Of a DNA stretch of 64,000 nucleotides, positions 25,015 to 33,179 are shown piece by piece. Source of the DNA: Streptomyces hyderabadensis (GTDB lineage: Bacteria; Actinomycetota; Actinomycetes; Streptomycetales; Streptomycetaceae); the NCBI RefSeq assembly GCF_020404845.1, contig NZ_JAIOJZ010000002.1, positions 62,001 through 126,000 of the forward strand, written 5' to 3'. Below the pieces are notes generated by a model that was given only the letters and a program-made list of their open reading frames with translations, was not told the origin of the DNA and ran no database searches. A program made the translations under genes and the position numbers. Numbering within the stretch: the stretch's first letter is position 1; each line of letters starts with the position of its first letter.

Positions 25015-26067
25015 TCAGGAGAAGAGCCGCCGCCAGGTCTCCGGGCCCGGGTGGCCGTCCGCCGCCCCGCCGCGCCAGCCCTGGGCGCGCTGGAAGGCCT
25101 GGACGCCCCGCCGGTCCGCCTCGCCCCAGCGCGGACCCGGCCCCTTCGTGTAGTGCGTGCCGAACCCCTTGCGCACCAGCTGCCTGCCGAGCCGGGTGAC
25201 GTAAGGGTTGTCCGCGCCCGGCCCGAACATCGCCCGTCCGGGGTATCCGGCCACCCCGTGGGAGGCCGGGCCCGCGGCCCCGGGCGGCGCCTGTCCGGCG
25301 TCCGCCGTGCTCGCCTTGCCCGCCGTGACCCCCTTGTAGCGGTACGGCAGGTACTTGGCGGAGTTGCTCCAGTAGGCGTAGGGCGTGTCCAGCTTGCGGG
25401 TGTGCGGCGGGGTCTGCTCGTACGCCGTGTAGGCGGTGTGCGTGCCGTCCGTCCAGCCGCCGAAGATCACCACGTGGGAGCCCGACTGGGGGTCGGAGGC
25501 GTTGTGGAAGAGCAGGATGTCGCCGGGCTGGAGCTCCTCCTTGGTGATGCGGTCGGCGACGGTGCCGAGGCTTCCGGTCCACTCGTTGGCGGGCAGCTTC
25601 CAGGCCATCGACACGAAGCCCGAGCAGTCCTGCCGGTAGCCGTCGGACCAGTAGGCGGTCGTGCTGTACGGGACCTTCGCGGCCACCCAGGTGCCGGCCC
25701 GGTCGATGATCTCCGCTCGGGTGATGCCGGCCAGCTCCGCACCGGCCGGGGGCGCGGCGGGCCGGCCGGTCGCACCGTGCAGCGGGGCCCGCGCCCCCTG
25801 GGGGGTGCCGGGCTCGTCAGCGGCGCCGACGCCCGGCCGGGGGGGTGCGTGGGCGGCCGCCGGGGGGGCCGCCGCCGGTCCCGCGGCGAGGGCGGACACG
25901 GCGGTGGCGGAAGCGGCGGCGGTGGCCACGACCAGCGTGCGGTACGCCGCCGGATGGGCGAGCGCCCGGCCCGAAGGCGCGTGCGGCAGCACCCGCCGCC
26001 AGTGCCGGCAGCCGGCGCAGTCGCAGTCGCTCGCGGGCTCGATCTCCTCGAATACGGGAGTCTCCAT
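25015..26067 (-). CDS. Secreted NlpC/P60-type hydrolase with peptidoglycan-binding domain
   Basis: 350 aa from the ATG at 26067 with GAGGGG upstream. A hydrophobic segment (LVVATAAASATAVSALAAG, about residues 60-80) comes after an unusual cysteine-rich start (SDCDCAGCRHW), so the export signal is internal-anchor-like. The NlpC/P60-like catalytic Cys is in YRQDCSGFVSMAW and the His in SGSHVVIFGGW. The C-terminus (GVQAFQRAQGWRGGAADGHPGPETWRRLF) is a peptidoglycan-binding repeat. It probably cuts or binds cell-wall peptides near the CslA-GlxA site. Confidence 0.82.
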   Translation of the reverse strand: METPVFEEIEPASDCDCAGCRHWRRVLPHAPSGRALAHPAAYRTLVVATAAASATAVSALAAGPAAAPPAAAHAPPRPGVGAADEPGTPQGARAPLHGATGRPAAPPAGAELAGITRAEIIDRAGTWVAAKVPYSTTAYWSDGYRQDCSGFVSMAWKLPANEWTGSLGTVADRITKEELQPGDILLFHNASDPQSGSHVVIFGGWTDGTHTAYTAYEQTPPHTRKLDTPYAYWSNSAKYLPYRYKGVTAGKASTADAGQAPPGAAGPASHGVAGYPGRAMFGPGADNPYVTRLGRQLVRKGFGTHYTKGPGPRWGEADRRGVQAFQRAQGWRGGAADGHPGPETWRRLFS

Positions 26068-26287
26068 GCGATTCCCCTCACACTCCCGCTGGACGGGTCC
26101 GCGGCGGTGCACTTCGGTACATGTCGGTCAGTTTCGCAACTGTCTTCAGGACGCGCATGTTGACGGTCCGAATGATGTACGCGGCCCGGGCGGCCGGTGG
26201 CCGGGGCCGCGGGCCGCCCGGGCCACCGGCCGTCGGCGGTGGTCCGGGGCACCGTTCCGCATCGGGTAGAGTTGTGCAGGTCAGCAG

Positions 26288-26361
26288 GCGCCGCTAGCTC
26301 AGTTGGTTAGAGCAGCTGACTCTTAATCAGCGGGTCCGGGGTTCGAGTCCCTGGCGGCGCA
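26288..26361 (+). tRNA. tRNA-Lys (CTT), copy 3
   Basis: The 74-nt sequence is identical to copies 1 and 2, with anticodon CTT at 26322-26324. TAGAGT at 26267-26272 is a close -10-like element. A terminator hairpin follows at 26370-26402. Confidence 0.97.
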
Positions 26362-26369
26362 CCGACAGT

Positions 26370-26402
26370 CGAAGGCCCTCCGTATCACACGGGGGGCCTT
26401 CG
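26370..26402 (+). terminator. Terminator after tRNA-Lys copy 3
   Basis: CGAAGGCCCTCCG and CGGGGGGCCTTCG pair (one mismatch) around a 7-nt loop, 9 bp after the tRNA. Confidence 0.7.
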
Positions 26403-26528
26403 GCGTACCCGGTTCCGGGACGTCTTGCGATCATGACGAACGCCGTAGAACCCTGGTCCGGTTGGGGGCCGGGTGCCGAGGGGATGCCGAGGGGGGCATC
26501 ATGCAACCGGGGGTCGCCATTCCATGTC

Positions 26529-26646
26529 TATATAAGGTGTGCATGCCGTGGTGACCATGACCCACCACTGACACGTCCGTGACGGTCGAGGGGGACCGGA
26601 GCAGGCGAAGGAAGCGACGAAACACGCATGACCCGCGTGTGGGGGG
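26529..26646 (+). promoter_or_regulatory. cslA promoter region and leader
   Basis: The 26403-26653 gap holds no gene. TATATA at 26529-26534 is an AT-rich -10-like hexamer in otherwise GC-rich DNA; no TTGAC-like -35 is obvious, so an alternative sigma factor is possible. Immediately before the GGGGGG ribosome binding site (26641-26646), ACACGC (26622-26627) and GCGTGT (26635-26640) form a small hairpin that could modulate initiation. Confidence 0.4.
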
Positions 26647-26653
26647 ATGATTC

Positions 26654-28657
26654 ATGACGTCGACGCCGACGGGCGCCGGGCAGGACCACGACCCGTCCCA
26701 GACCACCCAGCTCAGGGTGCCCGGGCACCGGAACTGGAACACCGGTTCGTTCCGCCGGATAAAGAAGACGCTGCCGAAGTACGACTACGAGCACTACAGC
26801 CGCCTCGCGGGCCCCCTCACCCAGCCCGACCCGAACAAGCCGTACCGGGTGCAGTACCGCTCGCTGATCTCGCAGGAGCCGCACCGCATCCGGGTCGCCC
26901 TGATGCTGGCCGCGGCCCCGCTGCTGTCGGTGGTGCTGCTGGTCTGGCTGCTCCAGCCCGAGCACTGGACGGAGCGCGACTACCCCGCCTTCTCGTGGCT
27001 GCCCGCGCTCGACATCGTGATGCTCGTCGCGATCGGTCTGATCGAGCTGTTCCGCTGCCTGAACGTGCTGTCGAACGCGCACGCCACCCTGGTCGCCCGC
27101 GACCCGGTCCCGGTGGTGCCCGAGACCGGCACCAAGGTCGCCTTCCTCACCTCCTTCGTGCCCGGCAAGGAGCCGCTGGAGATGGTGACGAAGACCCTGG
27201 AGGCGGCCGTCAAGATCCGCCACCGCGGTCTGCTGCACGTCTGGCTCCTCGACGAGGGCGACGACCCGGAGGTGAAGGAGGTCTGCGCGCGCCTGGGCGT
27301 GCACCACTTCTCCCGCAAGGGCGTCGCCAAGTGGAACCGGAAGAAGGGCCCGCACCGCGCCAAGACCAAGCACGGCAACTACAACGCCTGGCTGGACGCG
27401 CACGGCGACGACTACGACTTCTTCGCCTCCGTCGACACCGACCACGTGCCGCTGCCCAACTACCTGGAGCGGATGCTCGGCTTCTTCCGCGACCCCGACG
27501 TCGGCTTCGTCATCGGCCCGCAGGTCTACGGCAACTACGACAACCCGATCACCAAGGCCGCCGAGTCGCAGCAGTTCCTCTTCCACGCGCTGATCCAGCG
27601 CGCCGGCAACCGCTACGGCGGGCCGATGTTCGTGGGCACCTCCAACGCGGTGCGCATCAGGGCGCTCAAGCAGATCGGCGGCCTGTACGACTCGATCACC
27701 GAGGACATGGCGACCGGGTTCGAGATGCACCGCCACAAGAACCCGGCCACGGGCCGCAAGTGGCGCTCGGTCTACACCCCGGACGTGCTCGCGGTCGGCG
27801 AGGGCCCGAACGCCTGGACGGACTTCTTCACCCAGCAGATGCGCTGGTCGCGGGGGACGTACGAGACGATCCTCAAGCAGTACTGGAAGGGCTGGTACTC
27901 GCTGCCGCCGAGCAAGCTCTTCAACTACACGATGATGATCATCTTCTATCCGATGTCGGCCCTGAACTGGATCCTGGCGGCGCTGAGCTGCTGCCTGTTC
28001 CTGGGCCTGGGCGCCTCCGGCGTCAACATCGACCCGGCGGTCTGGCTGATGCTCTACGGCAACGCCTCCGCGCTCCAGATCGGCCTGTACGTCTGGAACC
28101 GCCGGCACAACGTCTCGCCGCACGAGCCGGAGGGCTCCGGCGGTGTGGCCGGCATGATCATGTCCGCGCTGTCGGCGCCGCTGTACGCGAAGGCGCTCAT
28201 CGACTCCGTGCTGCGCCGCAAGAGCAAGTTCGTGGTGACCCCGAAGGGCGACTCGGCCAGCCCGGACACCCTGTTCGGCACCTTCCGCTACCACTGGTAC
28301 TTCATCGTCGTCTTCGGCGGCTCGATCGCCGCCGGCTTCGTGTACGGCCACTCGCACCCCGCGATGATCATCTGGGCGACCTTCGCGCTGCTGATCACCG
28401 CGTCGCCGATGTTCGCCTGGCGACACGAGCTGCGGAAGGCGAAGAAGCAACCGCCGGTCGCGGCGGCGGAGCCCGCGCCACGGGTCCCGCCGCAGCAGCC
28501 CGTGCCCGGACAGGCGTACCCGCCCTACGGACAGCAGCAGGCGCCGTACGGACCGCACGCGCCGCAGCCGAAGCCCAGCTGGGCCGCCTCCGCCGACGGG
28601 GGCGACGACCAGACCATGCAGATCGCCCTTGGTGGACTTGGGGGACGTAAGGAATGA
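26654..28657 (+). CDS. cslA: Cellulose synthase-like glycosyltransferase CslA
   Basis: 667 aa, GT2 family. Two N-terminal helices (about 80-140) precede the cytosolic catalytic domain with LLDEGDD (about 199-204), DTD (261-263), TED (349-351) and QQMRW (394-398), the full set for processive beta-glucan synthases; several C-terminal helices form the channel, followed by a Pro/Gln-rich tail. The S. coelicolor/S. lividans orthologue makes a cellulose-like glycan at hyphal tips needed for aerial growth and attachment. It has a 4-nt ATGA overlap with glxA. Confidence 0.96.
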   Translation: MTSTPTGAGQDHDPSQTTQLRVPGHRNWNTGSFRRIKKTLPKYDYEHYSRLAGPLTQPDPNKPYRVQYRSLISQEPHRIRVALMLAAAPLLSVVLLVWLLQPEHWTERDYPAFSWLPALDIVMLVAIGLIELFRCLNVLSNAHATLVARDPVPVVPETGTKVAFLTSFVPGKEPLEMVTKTLEAAVKIRHRGLLHVWLLDEGDDPEVKEVCARLGVHHFSRKGVAKWNRKKGPHRAKTKHGNYNAWLDAHGDDYDFFASVDTDHVPLPNYLERMLGFFRDPDVGFVIGPQVYGNYDNPITKAAESQQFLFHALIQRAGNRYGGPMFVGTSNAVRIRALKQIGGLYDSITEDMATGFEMHRHKNPATGRKWRSVYTPDVLAVGEGPNAWTDFFTQQMRWSRGTYETILKQYWKGWYSLPPSKLFNYTMMIIFYPMSALNWILAALSCCLFLGLGASGVNIDPAVWLMLYGNASALQIGLYVWNRRHNVSPHEPEGSGGVAGMIMSALSAPLYAKALIDSVLRRKSKFVVTPKGDSASPDTLFGTFRYHWYFIVVFGGSIAAGFVYGHSHPAMIIWATFALLITASPMFAWRHELRKAKKQPPVAAAEPAPRVPPQQPVPGQAYPPYGQQQAPYGPHAPQPKPSWAASADGGDDQTMQIALGGLGGRKE

Positions 28658-30591
28658 AAGACCGTGCCGGCCGCCGCCGCGCCCGTCGCTTCGCGATAGG
28701 TACGGCGGTGGTAGTCGCGCTGGCCGGGATGAACGGACCGTGGCTCTACCGCTTCGGAACCGAGAAATACCACCAGTACAAGATCAACCAGCCGGAGTAC
28801 AAGGCCGCCAACGGCAAGTGGGAGATCATCGAGTTTCCCGAGAAGTACCGGCAGAACACCATCCACGCGGCACTGCTGCGCACCGGCAAGGTGCTGATGG
28901 TCGCCGGGTCCGGCAACAACCAGGACAACTCCGACGACAAGCAGTACGACACCCGGATCTGGGACCCCGTCAAGGGCACCATCAAGAAGGTGCCGACGCC
29001 CACCGACCTGTTCTGCACCGGGCACACGCAGCTCGCCAACGGCAATCTGCTGATCGCGGGCGGCACCAAGCGGTACGAGAAGCTCAAGGGCGACGTCACC
29101 AAGGCCGGCGGCCTGATGGTCGTCCACAACGAGAACCCGGACAAGCCGATCACCCTGCCGGCGGGCACCAGGTTCACCGGCAAGGAGAACGGCAAGACCT
29201 TCGTCTCCAAGGACCCGGTGCTGGTGCCCCGGGCCGAGAAGGTCTTCGACGAGGCGACCGGGAAGTTCCTGCGCAACGACCCGGGGCTGGGCCGCATCTA
29301 CGTCGAGGCGGAGAAGACCGGCAGCGAGTACGAGACGGGCACCGAGGACAACTACCGCGTCCAGGGCCTGTCCGGCGCCGACGCCCGCAACACGTACGGC
29401 ATCGCGCAGAAGCTCGCCCTCGACAAGAAGGACTTCCAGGGCATCCGGGACGCCTTCGAGTTCGACCCGGTCGCCGAGAAGTACATCAAGGTCGACCCGA
29501 TGCACGAGGCCCGCTGGTACCCGACGCTCACCACGCTCGGCGACGGCAAGATCCTCAGCGTCTCCGGCCTCGACGACATCGGCCAGCTGGTCCCGGGCAA
29601 GAACGAGATCTACGACCCGAAGACCAAGGAGTGGACCTACACCGACAAGGTCCGCCAGTTCCCGACCTACCCGGCGCTGTTCCTGATGCAGAACGGCAAG
29701 GTCTTCTACTCGGGCGCGAACGCCGGGTACGGCCCCGACGACGTGGGCCGCACCCCGGGCATCTGGGACGTGGAGACCAACAAGTTCACCGAGGTCCCCG
29801 GCATGAGCGACGCGAACATGCTGGAGACGGCGAACACGGTGCTGCTGCCGCCGGCGCAGGACGAGAAGTACATGGTGATCGGCGGCGGCGGGGTCGGCGA
29901 GTCCAAGCTGTCCAGCGAGAAGACCCGGATCGCCGACCTCAAGGCGGCCGACCCCAAGTTCGTGGACGGGCCGTCACTGGAGAAGGGCACGCGCTATCCG
30001 CAGGCCTCGATCCTGCCCGACGACAGCGTGCTGGTCTCCGGCGGCTCCGAGGACTACCGGGGCCGCAGCGACTCCAACATCCTCCAGGCCCGGCTGTACC
30101 ACCCGGAGACGAACGAGTTCGAGCAGGTCGCCGACCCGCTGGTGGGCCGCAACTACCACTCCGGCTCGATCCTGCTGCCCGACGGGCGGCTGATGTTCTT
30201 CGGCTCGGACTCGCTCTACGCCGACAAGGCCAACACCAAGCCGGGCAAGTTCGAGCAGCGGATCGAGATCTACACGCCGCCGTACCTGTACCGGGACTCG
30301 CGGCCGGACCTGTCCGGCGGCCCGCAGACCATCGCGCGCGGCGAGTCGGGCACGTTCACCTCGCGGGCGGCGTCGACCGTCAAGAAGGTGCGGTTGATCC
30401 GGCCGAGCGCGTCCACGCACGTCACGGACGTGGATCAGCGGTCCATCGCGCTGGACTTCAAGGCGGACGGGGACAAGCTGACGGTGACGGTGCCGGGCAA
30501 CAAGAACCTGGTGCAGTCGGGGTGGTACATGATGTTCGTGACGGACGGGGAGGGGACGCCGAGCAAGGCGGAGTGGGTGCGGGTGCCGTAG
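28654..30591 (+). CDS. glxA: Copper radical oxidase GlxA (galactose oxidase-like)
   Basis: 645 aa. An N-terminal anchor (FAIGTAVVVALAGMNGPWLY) holds a seven-bladed Kelch-type domain outside the membrane. The mono-copper radical site is intact: Cys121 (LFCTGH) to cross-link Tyr289 (ARWYP), Trp288 next to it, Tyr501-His502 (GRNYHSG) and His589 (STHVTDVDQ). The numbering agrees with the S. lividans protein as I recall it. GlxA acts with CslA in glycan deposition, oxidising an unknown sugar hydroxyl. The coupled start (ATGA) enforces co-expression. Confidence 0.95.
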   Translation: MKDRAGRRRARRFAIGTAVVVALAGMNGPWLYRFGTEKYHQYKINQPEYKAANGKWEIIEFPEKYRQNTIHAALLRTGKVLMVAGSGNNQDNSDDKQYDTRIWDPVKGTIKKVPTPTDLFCTGHTQLANGNLLIAGGTKRYEKLKGDVTKAGGLMVVHNENPDKPITLPAGTRFTGKENGKTFVSKDPVLVPRAEKVFDEATGKFLRNDPGLGRIYVEAEKTGSEYETGTEDNYRVQGLSGADARNTYGIAQKLALDKKDFQGIRDAFEFDPVAEKYIKVDPMHEARWYPTLTTLGDGKILSVSGLDDIGQLVPGKNEIYDPKTKEWTYTDKVRQFPTYPALFLMQNGKVFYSGANAGYGPDDVGRTPGIWDVETNKFTEVPGMSDANMLETANTVLLPPAQDEKYMVIGGGGVGESKLSSEKTRIADLKAADPKFVDGPSLEKGTRYPQASILPDDSVLVSGGSEDYRGRSDSNILQARLYHPETNEFEQVADPLVGRNYHSGSILLPDGRLMFFGSDSLYADKANTKPGKFEQRIEIYTPPYLYRDSRPDLSGGPQTIARGESGTFTSRAASTVKKVRLIRPSASTHVTDVDQRSIALDFKADGDKLTVTVPGNKNLVQSGWYMMFVTDGEGTPSKAEWVRVP

Positions 30592-30626
30592 CGCTCCCGC
30601 GGGTTGTGACCAGGGGTGCGGGAGCG
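30592..30626. terminator. Bidirectional hairpin between glxA and GH6 gene
   Basis: CGCTCCCGC and GCGGGAGCG are a perfect 9-bp inverted repeat with a 17-nt loop, starting directly after the glxA stop codon and lying 65 bp past the convergent gene's stop. Confidence 0.55.
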
Positions 30627-30690
30627 TCGTGGCTTGTCGCGCGCACGCGGCGGTAGCCGCACATGTCACGGCCCCGCGTCCCTGGGGCGT

Positions 30691-31719
30691 TTATCCTTGC
30701 GCCAGTTTCAGGGCGTACTCGGGGTACCACTGACCCGCCTTCGGGCCGCCCTTGCACTCGCCGTCGGACTCGCCGGGGCGCTTGACCCACAGGTAGGCGT
30801 CGACCAGGGGGTCGGCCGTCTTGGTCGTCGGGGTTTCGCCCAGGGCCCGGCCCGGGGGGTTGCACCAGCGTTCGTCCGGGGCGCCCTCGGTGTAGGGGCC
30901 GTTGCCGTTGCGGCTGGTGTCGATGACGAAGTGCTTGCCGCCCACCTTGGCGGAGAGCTGCTTGCCGTAGGCGAGGGAGTCCTCGGTGGTGTAGAAGTTC
31001 GACACGTTGACCGCGAAGCCGTCGGCCTGGTCGATGCCGGCCCGCTTCAGGGGGTCGAAGATCTGGTCGGGGTGGCCCCAGCCGGCGTTGCCCGCGTCCA
31101 GGTAGACCTTGGTGTTCTTCAGGGCGCCGAGCTTGGCGACCGCGCCCTTGAGGAGGTCGTAGCGCTCCTCGTGGAACTCCTGCGGGGTGCAGCCGTCGAC
31201 CAGGTGCAGCACCGCGTCCGGTTCCAGGACGACGGTGGCGGCGCGGTCGCCGATGCCCTTGGCCACCCCGTCGACGAAGGCGCGGTAGGCGTCGCCGTCG
31301 GCGGCGCCGCCGCCCGAGTACTGGCCGCAGTCGCGGTGCGGGATGTTGTAGAGGACGAGCAGTGCGGTGCGGCCGGCCTCGTCGGCGGCCTCGGTGAAGC
31401 CGCGGGCCTGCTCCTCGGGGTTCTCCGGGCTGATCCACTCGCCGGTCGGCTGCTGGGCGATCTTGCGGATCTGTTCGGCCTGGTCCTTCTTGCCCGCCTC
31501 GGTGAGCGACGCGACCTGCCGTGCCGCGGTGCCGTCGGGGTTGACCCAGAACGGGTCGGTCTCCTTGGGCTGTTGCGTGATCCCGGCGCCCGCGCCCTTG
31601 TCGTCCCCGCCGTCACCGGACGAGGAGCAGCCCGCGAGCAGCAGGGCCGCCGCCCCCAGTGCCGCGGCCGACGCAGCCCGCCTCCTGGACATGTTTCCGG
31701 CCGGCTTGCTGCCGTACAT
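30691..31719 (-). CDS. cslZ: GH6 endoglucanase lipoprotein, CslZ-like
   Basis: 342 aa. A lipobox LLAGC (Cys31) follows a basic hydrophobic signal, so it is a membrane-anchored lipoprotein. GH6 motifs are present: YNIPHRDCGQYSGGGA, VVLEPDAV (catalytic acid region) and VYLDAGNAGWG; ERWCNPPGRALG closes the active-site tunnel region. It should hydrolyse beta-1,4-glucan. Convergent to cslA-glxA, it fits an editing role like BcsZ in cellulose synthesis operons. An AGGGGGG site 6 bases upstream supports the ATG at 31719. Confidence 0.9.
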   Translation of the reverse strand: MYGSKPAGNMSRRRAASAAALGAAALLLAGCSSSGDGGDDKGAGAGITQQPKETDPFWVNPDGTAARQVASLTEAGKKDQAEQIRKIAQQPTGEWISPENPEEQARGFTEAADEAGRTALLVLYNIPHRDCGQYSGGGAADGDAYRAFVDGVAKGIGDRAATVVLEPDAVLHLVDGCTPQEFHEERYDLLKGAVAKLGALKNTKVYLDAGNAGWGHPDQIFDPLKRAGIDQADGFAVNVSNFYTTEDSLAYGKQLSAKVGGKHFVIDTSRNGNGPYTEGAPDERWCNPPGRALGETPTTKTADPLVDAYLWVKRPGESDGECKGGPKAGQWYPEYALKLAQG

Positions 31720-31811
31720 CCAACCCCCCTGGGTGCACTGTTACGAGGCTCAATCCTGACATACGCCGCCTGCGCCCACGCGGTTCCCGGGTGCGGTCCC
31801 CGGGTCCTGTG

Positions 31812-32507
31812 CTAGGGCGTGCCGGAAGCGGTTCCGGTCAGGTAGGCGGAGACGACGACGTTGGCCGTGTAGGTGTCGGTCGTCCGGTCGAAGGTGCCGC
31901 CGCAGGTGATGAGGCGCAGTTCGGAGCGCTCCGTGTCCCGCGGCCCGTAGGCCTGCTGGGCGTCGAAGCCGTCGCGGGTGAGGACCTGGACGTCGTCGAC
32001 GGTGAACTCGGCGACCTCGGTGTCCTCGCGGACCACCCGGATCGTCTCGCCGGGTTCCAGGGTGCTCAGCTCGTAGAAGACGGCGGGCCGGGTCTCGGTG
32101 TCGACGTGGCCGACCATCAGGGCGGTGCCGGCCGCTCCGGGGGTGACGCCGGCCGCGTACCAGCCGACGGAGCCGGGCCGGTCGAAGGGCGGGGGTTCGA
32201 TGGCGCCCTTGCCGTCGAGGCCGCGGGCCACGACGGGGGCGTCGATGCCGAGTCCGGGGACGTCGAGCCGCTGCGGGCGGGCCTCGTCGAGCGGTGCGTG
32301 GGCCGGCGGCAGGGGGACGTCGGGGGGCCGGCCGGCCGCCGCCATGTCGCCGGTGGCGGGCCGGGATATGCCCTCGCGCACATCGGTGGCCTCGCGGCCC
32401 CACAGCCACAGCCCGAGGAGCAGCACCGCCCAGGCGATGCCGGTCACCAGGCGGCCGCCGGGGGCGGCGGTCTTCGGTGCGGTGTCCTGCTCGTCCTGTC
32501 CGGACAT
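31812..32507 (-). CDS. Class F sortase
   Basis: 231 aa with one N-terminal membrane helix (GIAWAVLLLGLWLWG). The sortase beta-barrel has the catalytic His in MVGHVDT and the Cys in LRLITCGGTFD; an Arg follows in FDRTTDTYT. Class F sortases are actinobacterial housekeeping-type transpeptidases with poorly known substrates. The ATG is 2 bases after the stop of the upstream secreted-protein gene, so the two form an operon and are a probable enzyme-partner pair. Confidence 0.9.
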   Translation of the reverse strand: MSGQDEQDTAPKTAAPGGRLVTGIAWAVLLLGLWLWGREATDVREGISRPATGDMAAAGRPPDVPLPPAHAPLDEARPQRLDVPGLGIDAPVVARGLDGKGAIEPPPFDRPGSVGWYAAGVTPGAAGTALMVGHVDTETRPAVFYELSTLEPGETIRVVREDTEVAEFTVDDVQVLTRDGFDAQQAYGPRDTERSELRLITCGGTFDRTTDTYTANVVVSAYLTGTASGTP

Positions 32508-32509
32508 GG

Positions 32510-33076
32510 TCAGTCCGTCCCGCGGCTCCGGCTGCGGACGCTGCGCAGCGCGACGGCGACGGCGGCGATGCCGGCGAGCACCAGGCCGGTCACGGTGTGC
32601 GCCGTGCCGGGCGGCTCGGAGCGGGCCTGCTCCCCGCTGTCGGCGGCGGCCAGCCGGGCGGTGCCGCCGCCGCCCGCGTCGACGGGGGCGACGGGTGAGG
32701 CGGGCGCGGTCGGCCGGGTGTCCGGGCGCCGGTCCCCGGCGACGGTGATGGTGCCCTTGCGGGCCTGGTCGCCGCAGGTGACCTGTACGGCGTAGGCACC
32801 GGCCTGCACGCTGGTGCGGACCCGGCTGGAGCCGACGAGGACGCCGTCGCCCGCGGCCAGGCCGAGCCGTACGTCCGACTCGAAGGCCGCCGACACGGCG
32901 ACGGCAGTCTTCTCCGTGCAGTCGGGCACGCGCAGCGTGACGTCGGTGCCGGGGGCGGGCGAGGACGGTGTCACCGAGACACCGCCGCCGTCCGCCGCCT
33001 GGGCCTGGGCGGCCGGTGCGCACAGCGCGCAGGCCAGCGCGGCTCCGGCACAGAGTGTGACCTTCAGTGAGCCCAT
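32510..33076 (-). CDS. Secreted protein with C-terminal membrane helix, partner of class F sortase
   Basis: 188 aa. Signal peptide MGSLKVTLCAGAALACALCAPAAQAQA, a beta-rich Ig-like body (PGTDVTLRVPDC...AYAVQVTCG with a cysteine pair), a Pro/Thr/Ala linker and a C-terminal helix TVTGLVLAGIAAVAVAL followed by a basic tail RSVRSRSRG. This is the layout of a cell-wall sorting signal, but no LPXTG-like pentapeptide is clear before the helix (SEPPGTAHT is the nearest). Its GGAGG ribosome binding site lies inside a hairpin. Confidence 0.8.
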   Translation of the reverse strand: MGSLKVTLCAGAALACALCAPAAQAQAADGGGVSVTPSSPAPGTDVTLRVPDCTEKTAVAVSAAFESDVRLGLAAGDGVLVGSSRVRTSVQAGAYAVQVTCGDQARKGTITVAGDRRPDTRPTAPASPVAPVDAGGGGTARLAAADSGEQARSEPPGTAHTVTGLVLAGIAAVAVALRSVRSRSRGTD

Positions 33077-33082
33077 CGTGTA

Positions 33083-33100
33083 CCTCCAGTTACCTGGAGG
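33083..33100 (-). promoter_or_regulatory. Hairpin sequestering the ribosome binding site
   Basis: On the minus strand CCTCCAG, loop GTAA (a GNRA-type tetraloop), then CTGGAGG. The second arm contains the GGAGG that serves the secreted sortase partner 6 bases further on. Closed, it would block initiation of this gene and of the coupled sortase. Confidence 0.5.
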
Positions 33101-33113
33101 CTCCCCCGCGTGA

Positions 33114-33142
33114 CCGGCCCCCGCATCCCGCGCGGGGGCCGG
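33114..33142. terminator. Terminator hairpin between phosphatase and sortase operon
   Basis: CCGGCCCCCGC and GCGGGGGCCGG form an 11-bp stem with a 7-nt loop, 38 bp downstream of the HAD phosphatase stop (minus strand). TTTG follows on the plus strand only. Confidence 0.55.
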
Positions 33143-33179
33143 TTTGCTCCGTTCGGGTCATCCGGGGACGGCCGGCGTT

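Noticed and set aside
22934..26361. Possible integrated element bounded by tRNA-Lys copies
   Set aside because: No integrase, excisionase, att-type partial tRNA repeat or compositional shift; the genes between are typical core Streptomyces genes.
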